A program made the translations under genes and the position numbers. Shown here piece after piece: positions 35,383-43,741 of a stretch of 64,000 nt of DNA. The notes beneath the pieces are model-generated. The model was not told the origin of the DNA. It worked only from the letters and a program-made list of their open reading frames with translations, and ran no database searches. The DNA lies in the NCBI RefSeq assembly GCF_018860745.1, contig NZ_JAHKPY010000003.1, forward strand, positions 942,062 to 1,006,061, in the 5' to 3' direction. The first letter of the stretch is position 1. Each line of letters begins with the position of its first letter. Origin of the DNA: Zobellia uliginosa (GTDB lineage: Bacteria; Bacteroidota; Bacteroidia; Flavobacteriales; Flavobacteriaceae).

Positions 35383-35760
35383 TTAGTTGAGAACTTTTTC
35401 GCTTAAAAATTTACCTACCTTTTTGATATTCAATGATTTTCTGAATTTTATCTCAAAAACGCCAACACCACTCACCCATATTTTAAAATCACTATCTCCA
35501 TCAAAAGTACCAGCGGTTTCAATTGAGAATGAGCTTATTTTGGAATATGGAAAAGACTTGAATTCCTTTTTGCTGCCAGTAAGTCCCTGAACATCCATAG
35601 CTATGATTCTTTTAGAAGTAAACCATACCTTGTCCCTTACGTGAGAATAAGCCAAGTTTATTTCCTCTCCGTCAATAAGAATATCTTCAATTTTTGCTCT
35701 ACTTGCTTCTTGATTTTCTTCTTTTGTAACGCTAAAGGTTATTAGTAAATCAATTTTCAT
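35383..35760 (-). CDS. Bacterial PH-domain protein
   Basis: A 125-residue protein resembling bacterial pleckstrin-homology domains: EDILIDGEEINLAYSHVRDKVWFTSKRIIAMDVQGLTG, KSFPYSKISSFSIETAG, then a strand ending in a C-terminal helix. No signal peptide. The family is widespread and its ligand is generally unknown. It is sandwiched between a lipoprotein gene (7 bases upstream) and the MBL hydrolase gene (2 bases downstream), so it probably belongs to their operon. Confidence 0.8.
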   Translation of the reverse strand: MKIDLLITFSVTKEENQEASRAKIEDILIDGEEINLAYSHVRDKVWFTSKRIIAMDVQGLTGSKKEFKSFPYSKISSFSIETAGTFDGDSDFKIWVSGVGVFEIKFRKSLNIKKVGKFLSEKVLN

Positions 35761-35767
35761 AAACTAT

Positions 35768-36229
35768 CTAATTCAATTTCTTATACACCTCAATATTCTG
35801 GAAAACCGTATCATTACGACTATACGTATTCACCTGCTTGTAACTGTTTTTGCTGCGCTCTATGGGAATTACGTAGGTATTTACATCACTCTGCATAGAT
35901 TTAGACATTGAGGTCAGGGTTTCTGTAATGGTATCATTTTTAAAAGTGTAGGTGCCATAACCGTGCCATTCGGAACCATCTGCAGCTGGGTCCGTATTCC
36001 AGATAACGTGCCCATCTAGATAGATTTTATGTTGCACTTTACTGGTGTCAACACTAAGCGTGTCTCCGTTTCCTAGGTTATAGAAATGGCTCAATTTCCA
36101 AACCCCATCTATAGCGCTTGAATTACTTACTTTTTCTAGATTACCGGTTGCATTACAAGAAATGCAAATGCCTATTAGGACAAATGTGCTGGCAAAAACG
36201 AAGTATTTGAGAGTGGCTTTTTGTTTCAT
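35768..36229 (-). CDS. Lipocalin-like lipoprotein of unknown function
   Basis: A 153-residue lipoprotein: long signal with lipobox GICISC (Cys25). The mature domain begins IDGVWKLSHFYNLGNGDTLSV, a GxW-type strand opening seen in lipocalin-like flavobacterial proteins, and has HGYGTYTFKNDTITETL. The ligand is unknown. It is the first gene of the unit with the PH-domain protein and the MBL hydrolase. Confidence 0.6.
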   Translation of the reverse strand: MKQKATLKYFVFASTFVLIGICISCNATGNLEKVSNSSAIDGVWKLSHFYNLGNGDTLSVDTSKVQHKIYLDGHVIWNTDPAADGSEWHGYGTYTFKNDTITETLTSMSKSMQSDVNTYVIPIERSKNSYKQVNTYSRNDTVFQNIEVYKKLN

Positions 36230-36354
36230 GACTTAGGCAGGTTTCATTAGGTTAAAATTGTAACTCTTAGTTTAGTAACCAATTTACAACCTTTAATAGC
36301 CTATCCTACGAAAACACGCAAGATTTTAATTAAAAAGCTAAGCAACTAATATTT

Positions 36355-36395
36355 AAAAACAAAAAAGCGGCAAAAACTTCAAATTGTTGCCGCGT
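36355..36395 (-). terminator. Terminator of the redox cluster
   Basis: GCGGCAA (36367-36373) / TTGCCGC (36387-36393) with a T-rich run on the minus strand (plus-strand AAAAACAAAAAA just left of it). It lies about 40 bases after the stop of the flavoprotein gene. Confidence 0.75.
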
Positions 36396-36429
36396 AGGGT
36401 ACTACCTAAATCTATATATTTAAATGAGG

Positions 36430-37158
36430 TTACTCCAACCCCTTTTTTTCTGGATTCCAAAAAGGTTTTGTTTTAATCTGCTTAGTTGGCCACTGCAATT
36501 CTTTTCTAAAAAATTGATTTAGTGCAACACATAGCCTACTATCGCCAGCAACATAGACCATCTTCTTACCTTTTAGTTCAGGAACTATTTTCTTTAGTTT
36601 AGCAATGATTTCAGTACTTGGGTTTTGAGGAAAATCATAGAAGTCAAAGGGAGTGCTTCCATCAATATCCGGGAATAATTCGCTTTTTTGTTGACTGTAT
36701 ATGAGACTAGCTAGTTGTTTGTTTTCGCCAATATTTCGGTTTACCATATACAAGTGAGAAAGAGCAGAAAGGTCTCCTACCATAAGATAACTATCCGCAG
36801 AATCATCTGCTAAAAAATTGCCTTTCTTCCATTTAAAATAAATCTGGTCGCCCATTTGGCATTCTTTTGCCCATTGTGAACCAATTCCATTGCTATGCGT
36901 AGCGATTGCTAAATCTAGAAAACCTTCATTACTGTTAATATCCCACACGCTGTAACTCCTTATTTTATCTTTTAAGGATACCTCTTCATTACCAATGCCA
37001 ATAGCCATTCGCAAGAAAGAACCAGGTAAAAAACTAGCGTTGAGAATACTTTCACTTTGCAGCCGGATTCTAAAAACTGACTGAGAAAGGGCTTTCTTTT
37101 CTGTAATGACAGCCTCATTTAAGACTACCTTTTTTAAGATGTTTTCTATGATGCTCAC
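36430..37158 (-). CDS. Siderophore-interacting (ViuB-like) flavoprotein
   Basis: A 242-residue cytosolic FAD/NAD(P)H-type ferric-chelate reductase. The flavin motif RSYSVW (about 66-71) is present, GIGSQWA and YLMVGDLSALSHLY form the pyridine-nucleotide half, and the C-terminus KTKPFWNPEKKGLE is the family ending. It probably releases iron from imported siderophores. It starts 11 bases after the SDR gene; an MsrQ-like membrane haem protein two genes upstream could be a redox partner, which is inference. Confidence 0.82.
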   Translation of the reverse strand: MSIIENILKKVVLNEAVITEKKALSQSVFRIRLQSESILNASFLPGSFLRMAIGIGNEEVSLKDKIRSYSVWDINSNEGFLDLAIATHSNGIGSQWAKECQMGDQIYFKWKKGNFLADDSADSYLMVGDLSALSHLYMVNRNIGENKQLASLIYSQQKSELFPDIDGSTPFDFYDFPQNPSTEIIAKLKKIVPELKGKKMVYVAGDSRLCVALNQFFRKELQWPTKQIKTKPFWNPEKKGLE

Positions 37159-37169
37159 TGCTGCTCTGT

Positions 37170-38030
37170 TTAGATTTGTGGATGGTTTTGATGATAATTC
37201 TCTATTATCCCTAGCGGAGATTTATGAGGTCTTCCGGCTACTTTTTCAAAATCTGAAGGTACATCATTCGCGCCATTTTTAATACCTTCATAAATACCGG
37301 CAATGACGGTACCCAAAAATTCACCCAGCGCATCTTGACGTTCTTTTTTATACTCCGCAACAGGAACCGAAGTATATTTTAAATTCGTCTTGTACACCTC
37401 ATTAATATATGCTGCCAGTTGTGCTTGCGTAATAGCTTCGCCCAATAGATTATAGGTATTGCCATCCAGATGATCATTGTTAAGCATTTGCGCGTAAGCA
37501 AAGCCCAGCTCTTCCCTACTGGTATAACCACATTTACCATCTGCAGCACAATTCCTGATTTCACCTTCTTTTACATAGGTATCTATATATTCTAAATCTG
37601 GCTCAATATAAATTCCGTTTCTGCCAATTATATAGTCCAATCCTGAATTACGAACATCTTCTTCCGTCTGTCGATTGCTGTTTACTACAGGGCTAAAAGC
37701 CGTTCCCGTTTCACTACCAATAATGCTTGTGTAGACTATCTTTTGTACACCATTATTCTTGGCTGCTTCTATCACATTTCTATGTTGTTCAATTCTCTTT
37801 TGAGGCTCGTCCATACCTGAGACGAGTAATATTTTATCTACTCCTTTTAGAGCGCTATTAAAATCTTCCCGATTGTTATAATCGCCTTTTCTGATTTCTA
37901 CGCCTAAATGTTTTGCTTTTTCAGGGGTTCTAGCAATACCGATTACGTTGTCTTTCCCTATTAAATCAACTAAGTGCTTTACAATGGAAGCCCCCAATTT
38001 TCCACTTGCCGATGTGACTGCTATTTTCAT
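37170..38030 (-). CDS. NmrA/QOR2-type SDR oxidoreductase
   Basis: A 286-residue atypical short-chain dehydrogenase. The N-terminus MKIAVTSASGKLGASIVKHL is the NAD(P) loop, then GIARTPEKAKHLGVEIRKGDY and IVYTSIIG. The family includes quinone oxidoreductase YtfG and NmrA-like NADP sensors, so either enzyme or sensor is possible. It is a paralogue of the SDR at 58676. Two palindromes of REP-like appearance separate it from the upstream membrane-protein gene. Confidence 0.83.
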   Translation of the reverse strand: MKIAVTSASGKLGASIVKHLVDLIGKDNVIGIARTPEKAKHLGVEIRKGDYNNREDFNSALKGVDKILLVSGMDEPQKRIEQHRNVIEAAKNNGVQKIVYTSIIGSETGTAFSPVVNSNRQTEEDVRNSGLDYIIGRNGIYIEPDLEYIDTYVKEGEIRNCAADGKCGYTSREELGFAYAQMLNNDHLDGNTYNLLGEAITQAQLAAYINEVYKTNLKYTSVPVAEYKKERQDALGEFLGTVIAGIYEGIKNGANDVPSDFEKVAGRPHKSPLGIIENYHQNHPQI

Positions 38031-38068
38031 ATGTTTTCTTTTTACTTGATAATTGAGATTAAGTGTTC

Positions 38069-38123
38069 CGAGGCTTGCCTCGAATCATAGTATATTTCTT
38101 TTAATCCCTCGTGGGCTTGCCCA
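38069..38123. repeat. Two REP-like palindromes
   Basis: CGAGGC-TT-GCCTCG (38069-38082) and TGGGC-TT-GCCCA (38112-38123) share the form GGC-TT-GCC in an otherwise AT-rich 116-base gap. They may be extragenic palindromes or a transcript-stability or partial-termination element between two co-oriented genes. Confidence 0.6.
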
Positions 38124-38146
38124 GAGATAGTTTACTTCTATTAATT

Positions 38147-38773
38147 TTAAGCTAGGCCTGCTCTCTTTTTACGAATGGCCATAATCTTTTTTCTCACCAA
38201 TGGAATTCTAATAATAAAGCCTAAGCCTACTATTACCGCATAGATAATCCACGTTTTATCTAAAATAGCTACGTGTACCAAACTAAGGAAAATAGCGGCA
38301 TAAGCTAAACTTTGTAGCTTTTTCCAGTTCTTTTTCAATAGCTTCATAGATTTTCTGTTGGAGGTAAAAAACAGAGGTACTAAAATGAGGATTGCTATAA
38401 ACCCCGCTACATAATTCACTTGGGTAAAGGTTTCCATAAAACCTTCTGCCCAAATAAAAATTATAAAATGAATAAAACTCCAAACTGCTGTGGCAATACC
38501 CATAGCTTGCCTTACAAGAAGATTGGTAACACCAAAGAGAATAAAAAACGGAGTGCAGGTAAGTACCGCGGTCATCCACCTTATGGCAAACTCTCCAGAA
38601 ACGTGGTACAGCATTTCTAGAGTGGTTCTTCCCTCTCCTCCTGCGCCTTCTACCAAAGTTATTGAAACCCCGTTAGATAGATTCAAGTCTAACATGTTGG
38701 TCAAGACAAGTAATGGTAAACTACCCAAGATAGCCACCAACATCCAACCATAATGATTTTTCAAAAAGTCCAT
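38147..38773 (-). CDS. MsrQ-like ferric-reductase transmembrane protein
   Basis: A 208-residue membrane protein with about six helices. It resembles MsrQ/YedZ, the haem b subunit that feeds electrons to periplasmic methionine sulfoxide reductase MsrP. The expected His residues appear in LYHVSGEFAIRW, SFIHFIIF and LVHVAIL, and FFTSNRKSMKLLKKNWKKLQSLAY is the conserved cytosolic loop. No msrP gene is in the window; the cytosolic flavoprotein in the same cluster is a possible electron donor. The zinc-ribbon peptide gene ends 4 bases upstream. Confidence 0.75.
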   Translation of the reverse strand: MDFLKNHYGWMLVAILGSLPLLVLTNMLDLNLSNGVSITLVEGAGGEGRTTLEMLYHVSGEFAIRWMTAVLTCTPFFILFGVTNLLVRQAMGIATAVWSFIHFIIFIWAEGFMETFTQVNYVAGFIAILILVPLFFTSNRKSMKLLKKNWKKLQSLAYAAIFLSLVHVAILDKTWIIYAVIVGLGFIIRIPLVRKKIMAIRKKRAGLA

Positions 38774-38777
38774 GTTA

Positions 38778-38972
38778 TTAAGATGATTTTAATTCCCTTA
38801 ACTCTTCTTCTAGAGCTTCAGCTTTTAATTTAAACTTTTCCATGGCTTTTTTAAGCTGGCCAATTTTTTTGAAAGCTTCTTCATCTTGAACCGCTTCATA
38901 AGTGGTTACACCTTCTTTTTCTTTAATTTTTGACTTACTGCCACAGGTTGGGCATATCGCAACTTGACTCAT
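38778..38972 (-). CDS. Small zinc-ribbon/coiled-coil protein
   Basis: A 64-residue protein with a single CPTCGSK knuckle (Cys8 and Cys11) and a Lys/Glu-rich helix that should form a coiled coil. One CxxC cannot bind zinc tetrahedrally alone, so dimerisation or another ligand would be needed. The stop is 4 bases before the MsrQ-like start, which supports a real, co-transcribed gene. Function unknown. Confidence 0.6.
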   Translation of the reverse strand: MSQVAICPTCGSKSKIKEKEGVTTYEAVQDEEAFKKIGQLKKAMEKFKLKAEALEEELRELKSS

Positions 38973-39335
38973 CTGTATTTTATTTAATATGAGTTAGTAC
39001 TAAATAACACCGCTGTTCTCTAGAAATGGGAAAGTAAGAATCTTTAAAATCTGTCGGACGCATGAGTCTCACGTGTCTTTTTGTCAAACCCTTTATTATT
39101 TTTCAATAATATCATTCTTAGCATTATCAAATAAATGATCTATGGTCAACTTTATTTTATCCAGTTCTTTAACAACTAGCCTAACTTTAAATTAGATTAC
39201 AAAGTTCCCATATTTACCGTTCTAAAATAACATCAAAGCGAAACCAAGAATGGTAAATCTATAACCAAAAAAGCATCAACCTATTCATTTGTTTATGGAC
39301 TACTATTTGGAGTGCTGGTATAAACCAAAATGGAC
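38973..39335. other. 363-base intergenic region
   Basis: Upstream of the zinc-ribbon gene and downstream of the MoaF-like gene, all minus strand. AT-rich, without a supported open frame, clear hairpin terminator or good -7 box. Confidence 0.4.
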
Positions 39336-39779
39336 TTACTCCGAAATTTTCAAATGATCGATTATACCACTCCTAAAGACGGTCTTTAAAGTTCGTTCAG
39401 GTCTGTTTTCATACCCTACTATAATAGAACTATGCACTAGCATTTTTTCAAAATCCAATACAATGGTCAAGTAATCTTTTTTACCTGTTTCGTGCCAATT
39501 AATTAGATAAAGCTTATCACCTATTTTCTTAGAGCGGTACTCAATATCCTGATTTTTGTTTCCTTTTGCAGGACCAGCAAGCCACTCGTATTTAGCTTGG
39601 CCATTGTAAAACTCAAAGTGAAGAGCTGTACCATTTTGATACTGAAAATTAAATGAATACCCATCTAATAAATGTTCCGCTACACTAAATTGGAATTTAT
39701 TTTCTTCTGTAGATTGTGCTTGTGAGAACCCTATACCAACGTTTACCAATACTATTAAAATAAATGTTCCTAGTTTCAT
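39336..39779 (-). CDS. Secreted MoaF-like protein
   Basis: A 147-residue protein with a signal peptide (cleavage near SQAQS). The mature domain resembles the MoaF-like lipocalin fold: YSFNFQYQNGTALHFEFYNGQAKYEWLAGPAKGNKNQDIEYRSKK, then LYLINWHETGKKDYLTIVLDFE and HSSIIVGYENRPERTLKTVF. The ligand is unknown. It follows an AraC gene on the same strand by 99 bases and may be its target. Confidence 0.68.
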   Translation of the reverse strand: MKLGTFILIVLVNVGIGFSQAQSTEENKFQFSVAEHLLDGYSFNFQYQNGTALHFEFYNGQAKYEWLAGPAKGNKNQDIEYRSKKIGDKLYLINWHETGKKDYLTIVLDFEKMLVHSSIIVGYENRPERTLKTVFRSGIIDHLKISE

Positions 39780-39878
39780 TTTCTGTAATTTTAAAATTCA
39801 TTACAAAAGTGATACTACATTAAGAAACCCGGTAGGTTAATTTTGGTGTTAAAATGGTAAATATGGAAAAACCACCGC

Positions 39879-40742
39879 CTATATAGCGGCTTTGAACTCT
39901 TTTGGTGTCGTACCAATGTGTTTTTTAAAGAATTTGGTGAAATTCGTTACTTCATCAAAACCGACAGCAAAACCTATTTCCTTTAAACTTTTATCCGTAC
40001 TCACAATTGCTCTTTTGGTTTCCAGAATAACAAAATTATCTATAAAATTCTTGGCCGTAGTAAAAGTGAACTCTTTTACAACCAGGTTTAAGTGCTTTGT
40101 AGAAACAAAGAGCATATCTGCATAATCCTTTACATTTCGGGTATTTGTGTAGTTCTTCTCAACCAAATCTTTAAAGTTCATAAAAATAGTTTGGTGTTGT
40201 TTATTGTAGTTTTTAATTGGTGCAATATGTGCATGGCGTTCCAATCTTAGAAGATACAATTCCAATATTTTAGCTACTATCTCTTTCTGGGCATAGCTAT
40301 TCTCTCTATGAAGCTCACTATTTAATTGTTCTAAGAAGAAGTCGTTAAATGTGCTATTTTCTACTAAAGGAGAAGAAATATGGTAATTATACAAGTGTGA
40401 AATAACTTTGATAGACGATTTTGAAAAATATCTCAAAACAAAATCTTCGGTGAACACGACTAGATAGCCTTTATAGTTGGGATTTTCCTGAAAAGCATGC
40501 ACCTGACCTTTGGCGATTTTAATCACACAACCCTTACGTACAGAATAGTGCGTTAAATCTACTTGGTGTTCCCCCTCACCTTCCGTTATGATCAGCAGAG
40601 CAAAAAATGAAATTCTATGTGGTTGCTTAGGATTGTGATTAGGGTCTTTTTTAATCCTCGAAAACATTTCGGCCAAACTAAGAAACTCAATATCCGTGGC
40701 ACCTTCGCTACTCTCAAAAGTTATATTAGGAATGGTGTTCAA
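39879..40742 (-). CDS. AraC-family transcriptional regulator
   Basis: A 287-residue regulator: N-terminal cupin-like effector domain (about 30-110, with VRKGCVIKIAKGQVHAF) and a C-terminal double helix-turn-helix (about 185-287) containing ADMLFVSTKHLNLVVKEF, KEIGFAVGFDEVTNFTKFFKKHIGTTPKEFK. It is a paralogue of the regulator at 57691. Its neighbours are MoaF-like and NmrA-type genes, again alongside an SDR, so a stress or aromatic effector is plausible. Confidence 0.9.
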   Translation of the reverse strand: MNTIPNITFESSEGATDIEFLSLAEMFSRIKKDPNHNPKQPHRISFFALLIITEGEGEHQVDLTHYSVRKGCVIKIAKGQVHAFQENPNYKGYLVVFTEDFVLRYFSKSSIKVISHLYNYHISSPLVENSTFNDFFLEQLNSELHRENSYAQKEIVAKILELYLLRLERHAHIAPIKNYNKQHQTIFMNFKDLVEKNYTNTRNVKDYADMLFVSTKHLNLVVKEFTFTTAKNFIDNFVILETKRAIVSTDKSLKEIGFAVGFDEVTNFTKFFKKHIGTTPKEFKAAI

Positions 40743-40862
40743 GGCTAAGGTTTTATTATTAGGCCGTATTAGTTTATTTAAATACTAGTTAGTTTTTATT
40801 AGAAGATAGTTCAATGGTATAGATAATTTAGAGTAGAACTATTTAAAAGAACAAATACTAAT

Positions 40863-41966
40863 CTACCAATCACTTATAGGAATATAAGGATTATTATCAT
40901 CTTTTACTTTCATAAGTTTCTTAATGGTATTTTCTTTACTATGCATACCATCATAGAAATCATCTTCGGTTAAATTAGATTTTAATGGATCATAAGAACT
41001 TAATACCTCAATATTATGTTCTTTTGCATATTGTAATATCATATTTTCAACTTCCAAAACAATCTGATATTCATTCTCTATTTTTTGATACACAAGAGGA
41101 TGATAAGGTGCTAAAAAAAACACCAAGTCGACATTATTTTCAAGTATCTCTTCACATAGTTTATTAAATTCGGTAACAACCTTAGGAGAGATTTCTTCGA
41201 ATTCTTCTAAAGCATAAAGTTTTACTTTAATATATTGGTGAGCTTTAATCAAGATTTGCCTTTTAGTGGCATCTCTATACTCTTTGCGATAAGATAATGA
41301 CCCGTCAACAAGCTTAGTGTTTCCAGTATTATTAATTTCATTTGTAGCAACTGGATCTAAACTCCGAGCCGTGGAGTCTAACTTTTCCTCTAATACGTCG
41401 GGTAGCTTATCCAGAGAAGCTTGAAAATAGGAAAAAGAGAATAACTGTTTAGTCTTATCATTTAATATAGATTCTTTAGTTTCCTTGACTACTTTTCCTG
41501 TTATGAAATTATTGTATTCCCGTTTTAACGATTTCCAATGAACCTTTCCATTGTTTTTATTGAATATCCATGGGTCTATTCCTATAAAAATTTTCTTAGG
41601 ATATAAATTTTTGGCTTTATATAATTGGAAAACACCTATGAGATCTTCTATACTTGCCGCAGAAACACTATTATTAAAAAATTTTTTGTCTTTGAAAAAA
41701 GTACTTTTTATAAGCATCGTTCTACTGGACCCCATGACTACAATATCCGGTCTGTCATCTAAGTGACCAACTATCTCTCTCTGAAATTTTCTTTCGTCAT
41801 AATTTGAAATGTTGGTTGCATTATGGCCACTAAGAATAATCTTAGATATTTTTTTTTCGTAACTAGACTTGAATAGGTTTGCGCTATCACCTAAGTAGTT
41901 GGTAGAAACAAGAAAAGTTAAAATTAATATAGAAAAGATTGATGTTTTTAATACAAATTTTTTCAT
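40863..41966 (-). CDS. SGNH-like partner protein of the MBOAT acyltransferase
   Basis: A 367-residue protein from the ATG at 41966, 1 base after the MBOAT stop (a longer frame overlaps it to 41993). One N-terminal membrane helix leads to a periplasmic SGNH/DltD-like domain: VVMGSSRTM near residue 75 supplies Gly-Ser-Ser, and YDGMHSKEN near 340 the Asp-x-x-His pair. Together with the AlgI-like protein it probably O-acylates an extracellular polysaccharide. The gene is AT-rich compared with its surroundings. Confidence 0.75.
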   Translation of the reverse strand: MKKFVLKTSIFSILILTFLVSTNYLGDSANLFKSSYEKKISKIILSGHNATNISNYDERKFQREIVGHLDDRPDIVVMGSSRTMLIKSTFFKDKKFFNNSVSAASIEDLIGVFQLYKAKNLYPKKIFIGIDPWIFNKNNGKVHWKSLKREYNNFITGKVVKETKESILNDKTKQLFSFSYFQASLDKLPDVLEEKLDSTARSLDPVATNEINNTGNTKLVDGSLSYRKEYRDATKRQILIKAHQYIKVKLYALEEFEEISPKVVTEFNKLCEEILENNVDLVFFLAPYHPLVYQKIENEYQIVLEVENMILQYAKEHNIEVLSSYDPLKSNLTEDDFYDGMHSKENTIKKLMKVKDDNNPYIPISDW

Positions 41967-41967
41967 G

Positions 41968-43419
41968 TCAAAATTGAAAATATATAAATTCATTTTCTTT
42001 ATAATTTCCCATTATCATAATTACAATGACAATTGCTAGGTAGAAACTATACCTAAGAACATTGCTCTTAACAGAAATAATATTTTCAATAGCATATTCT
42101 CTACTACGCCCAATCCATTCAGTAATCATAAACATTAAAATCAAAAAAGAAGTTTCCCAGGCCAGCTCTGTCTGTTCAAAATTAGGATAAGTAAATAATG
42201 ATTTTGAAAAAATAGTCCCTATATATCTTGTTGCATGGTCTATATTTTCAGCTCTAAAAAATATCCAGGCAAAAACTGTCAAACTGAATGTAGTAGCTAT
42301 TTGAAATAATTCTTTGGAAGTTGGCAAATGCCTTCCTTCCGCAACTCCATTTGTATTTATCCTATTTTTTTTAAGTAGAAGCAATGGCAGAAAATAAAGA
42401 GCATTCAATGCTCCCCAAATAATAAAGGTCCAATTTGCTCCATGCCAAAATCCACTAATAAGAAATATGACAAATGTATTTCTTACTTTCATCCAAGTCC
42501 CACCAAAGCTTCCTCCTAATGGGATGTATAAATAATCTCTAAACCAGGTTGATAATGAAATATGCCATCTTCGCCAAAACTCAGCACTGTCTCTGGAAAA
42601 ATAGGGGAATGCAAAATTCTGTTTTAAATTAAAGCCAAATAACCTTGATGTGCCAATAGCTATATCCGAATAACCAGAGAAGTCACAATATATTTGAAAT
42701 GTAAAAAATAATGCGCCAATAACTAACGTACTTCCAGAATAATCTTCCGAATTATTAAATATTTCATTTGCTATTTGAGCCGAGTTATCTGCTATAACGA
42801 TTTTCTTAAATAAGCCCCATAGAATTTGTCGTAATCCATCAACGGCTTTGTTGTATTCAAATACTCTCTTTTTATAAAATTGAGGAAGTAGGTTTGTAGC
42901 CCTCTCTATAGGCCCTGCTACCAACTGTGGAAAAAAACTAACAAAAGCAGTAAACGATATAAAGTCTTTTGTTGGTTCTAGTTTTCTTTTATAAATATCA
43001 ATTGTATAACTCAAAGTCTGAAAAGTGTAAAAACTAATACCAACAGGTAAAATTATATTCAAAGACCTAACACTTATTTCTTTTCCGAAAAATGAAAAAG
43101 CACTTATGAAATTATCTAAAAAGAAATTATAGTATTTGAAAAAGCCTAAAAATCCAAGATTAACCAAAATACTTATCCAGAGTAAAATCTTCCTCCCTGA
43201 AATATTTTCTTGTTTGGATAACCTAACACCGATTGAATAGTCAACTATAGTACTAAATAAAATTAATGAAAGAAAACGCCAATCCCACCAACCGTAAAAA
43301 AGATAACTAGCAATTACAATGAGAAAATTTTGAGATTTCAAGTTTTTACCACCAATGAGCCAATATAATGCAAATACTATCGGTAAGAATATTGCAAAAT
43401 CTAGTGAGTTAAAAAGCAT
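41968..43419 (-). CDS. MBOAT-family O-acyltransferase (AlgI-like)
   Basis: A 483-residue membrane O-acyltransferase with about ten helices. Key motifs are RRWHISLSTWFRDYLYIPLGG near 283-303 and the catalytic His in SGFWHGANWTFIIWG near residue 326. AlgI-like members move acetyl groups across the inner membrane to acylate alginate or another exopolysaccharide. The SGNH-like partner is immediately downstream. No polysaccharide synthase genes are nearby, so the acceptor is unknown. Base use is AT-richer than in most neighbours. Confidence 0.92.
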   Translation of the reverse strand: MLFNSLDFAIFLPIVFALYWLIGGKNLKSQNFLIVIASYLFYGWWDWRFLSLILFSTIVDYSIGVRLSKQENISGRKILLWISILVNLGFLGFFKYYNFFLDNFISAFSFFGKEISVRSLNIILPVGISFYTFQTLSYTIDIYKRKLEPTKDFISFTAFVSFFPQLVAGPIERATNLLPQFYKKRVFEYNKAVDGLRQILWGLFKKIVIADNSAQIANEIFNNSEDYSGSTLVIGALFFTFQIYCDFSGYSDIAIGTSRLFGFNLKQNFAFPYFSRDSAEFWRRWHISLSTWFRDYLYIPLGGSFGGTWMKVRNTFVIFLISGFWHGANWTFIIWGALNALYFLPLLLLKKNRINTNGVAEGRHLPTSKELFQIATTFSLTVFAWIFFRAENIDHATRYIGTIFSKSLFTYPNFEQTELAWETSFLILMFMITEWIGRSREYAIENIISVKSNVLRYSFYLAIVIVIMIMGNYKENEFIYFQF

Positions 43420-43439
43420 TTATAATCTTTAGTTATGTG

Positions 43440-43483
43440 AAATTTTACCAGGTTTTAAAGATATACACGGTAAAATTTTACCA
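43440..43483 (-). promoter_or_regulatory. Palindrome and half-site in the MBOAT leader
   Basis: GGTAAAATTTTACC (43469-43482) is a perfect 14-bp palindrome. AAATTTTACC (43440-43449) is a further copy of its right half and pairs with GGTAAAATTT (43469-43478). Both lie between the -7 box and the MBOAT ATG, so they could be an operator or alternative leader hairpins. Confidence 0.5.
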
Positions 43484-43502
43484 ATGCTCTTTCCTTCTAA
43501 AA

Positions 43503-43510
43503 CAAATCTA
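43503..43510 (-). promoter_or_regulatory. -7 box of the MBOAT operon
   Basis: Minus-strand TAGATTTG matches TAnnTTTG; a TTTG lies 23 bases upstream (43534-43537). It gives a leader of about 78 bases before ATG 43419. Confidence 0.45.
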
Positions 43511-43605
43511 CAAACTTTAACAAACCAATCTTACAAATTCCTGTACGATTTTCAACAAAGTCACTATACAATCTTGTAACCATAAGTACGACTAAATATA
43601 GATGG

Positions 43606-43661
43606 TTTTAAATACAGCTTGTTTACTTGAAAAATATTGAAAGACAAAACTGTATTTAAAA
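43606..43661. repeat. 12-bp perfect inverted repeat with 32-base loop
   Basis: TTTTAAATACAG (43606-43617) and CTGTATTTAAAA (43650-43661). The loop has a secondary weak pairing (TTGT/ACAA). It is in the 322-base gap (43420-43741) between the propeller-like lipoprotein and MBOAT genes, with no T-run after it, so it is not a typical terminator. Confidence 0.6.
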
Positions 43662-43741
43662 TTTTGCACCTGACTTTTAAAGATTTTATAAAAGATGTCC
43701 TTAAGTTTACTTTTAAACACACCCACACTAGTAGCTTAATT

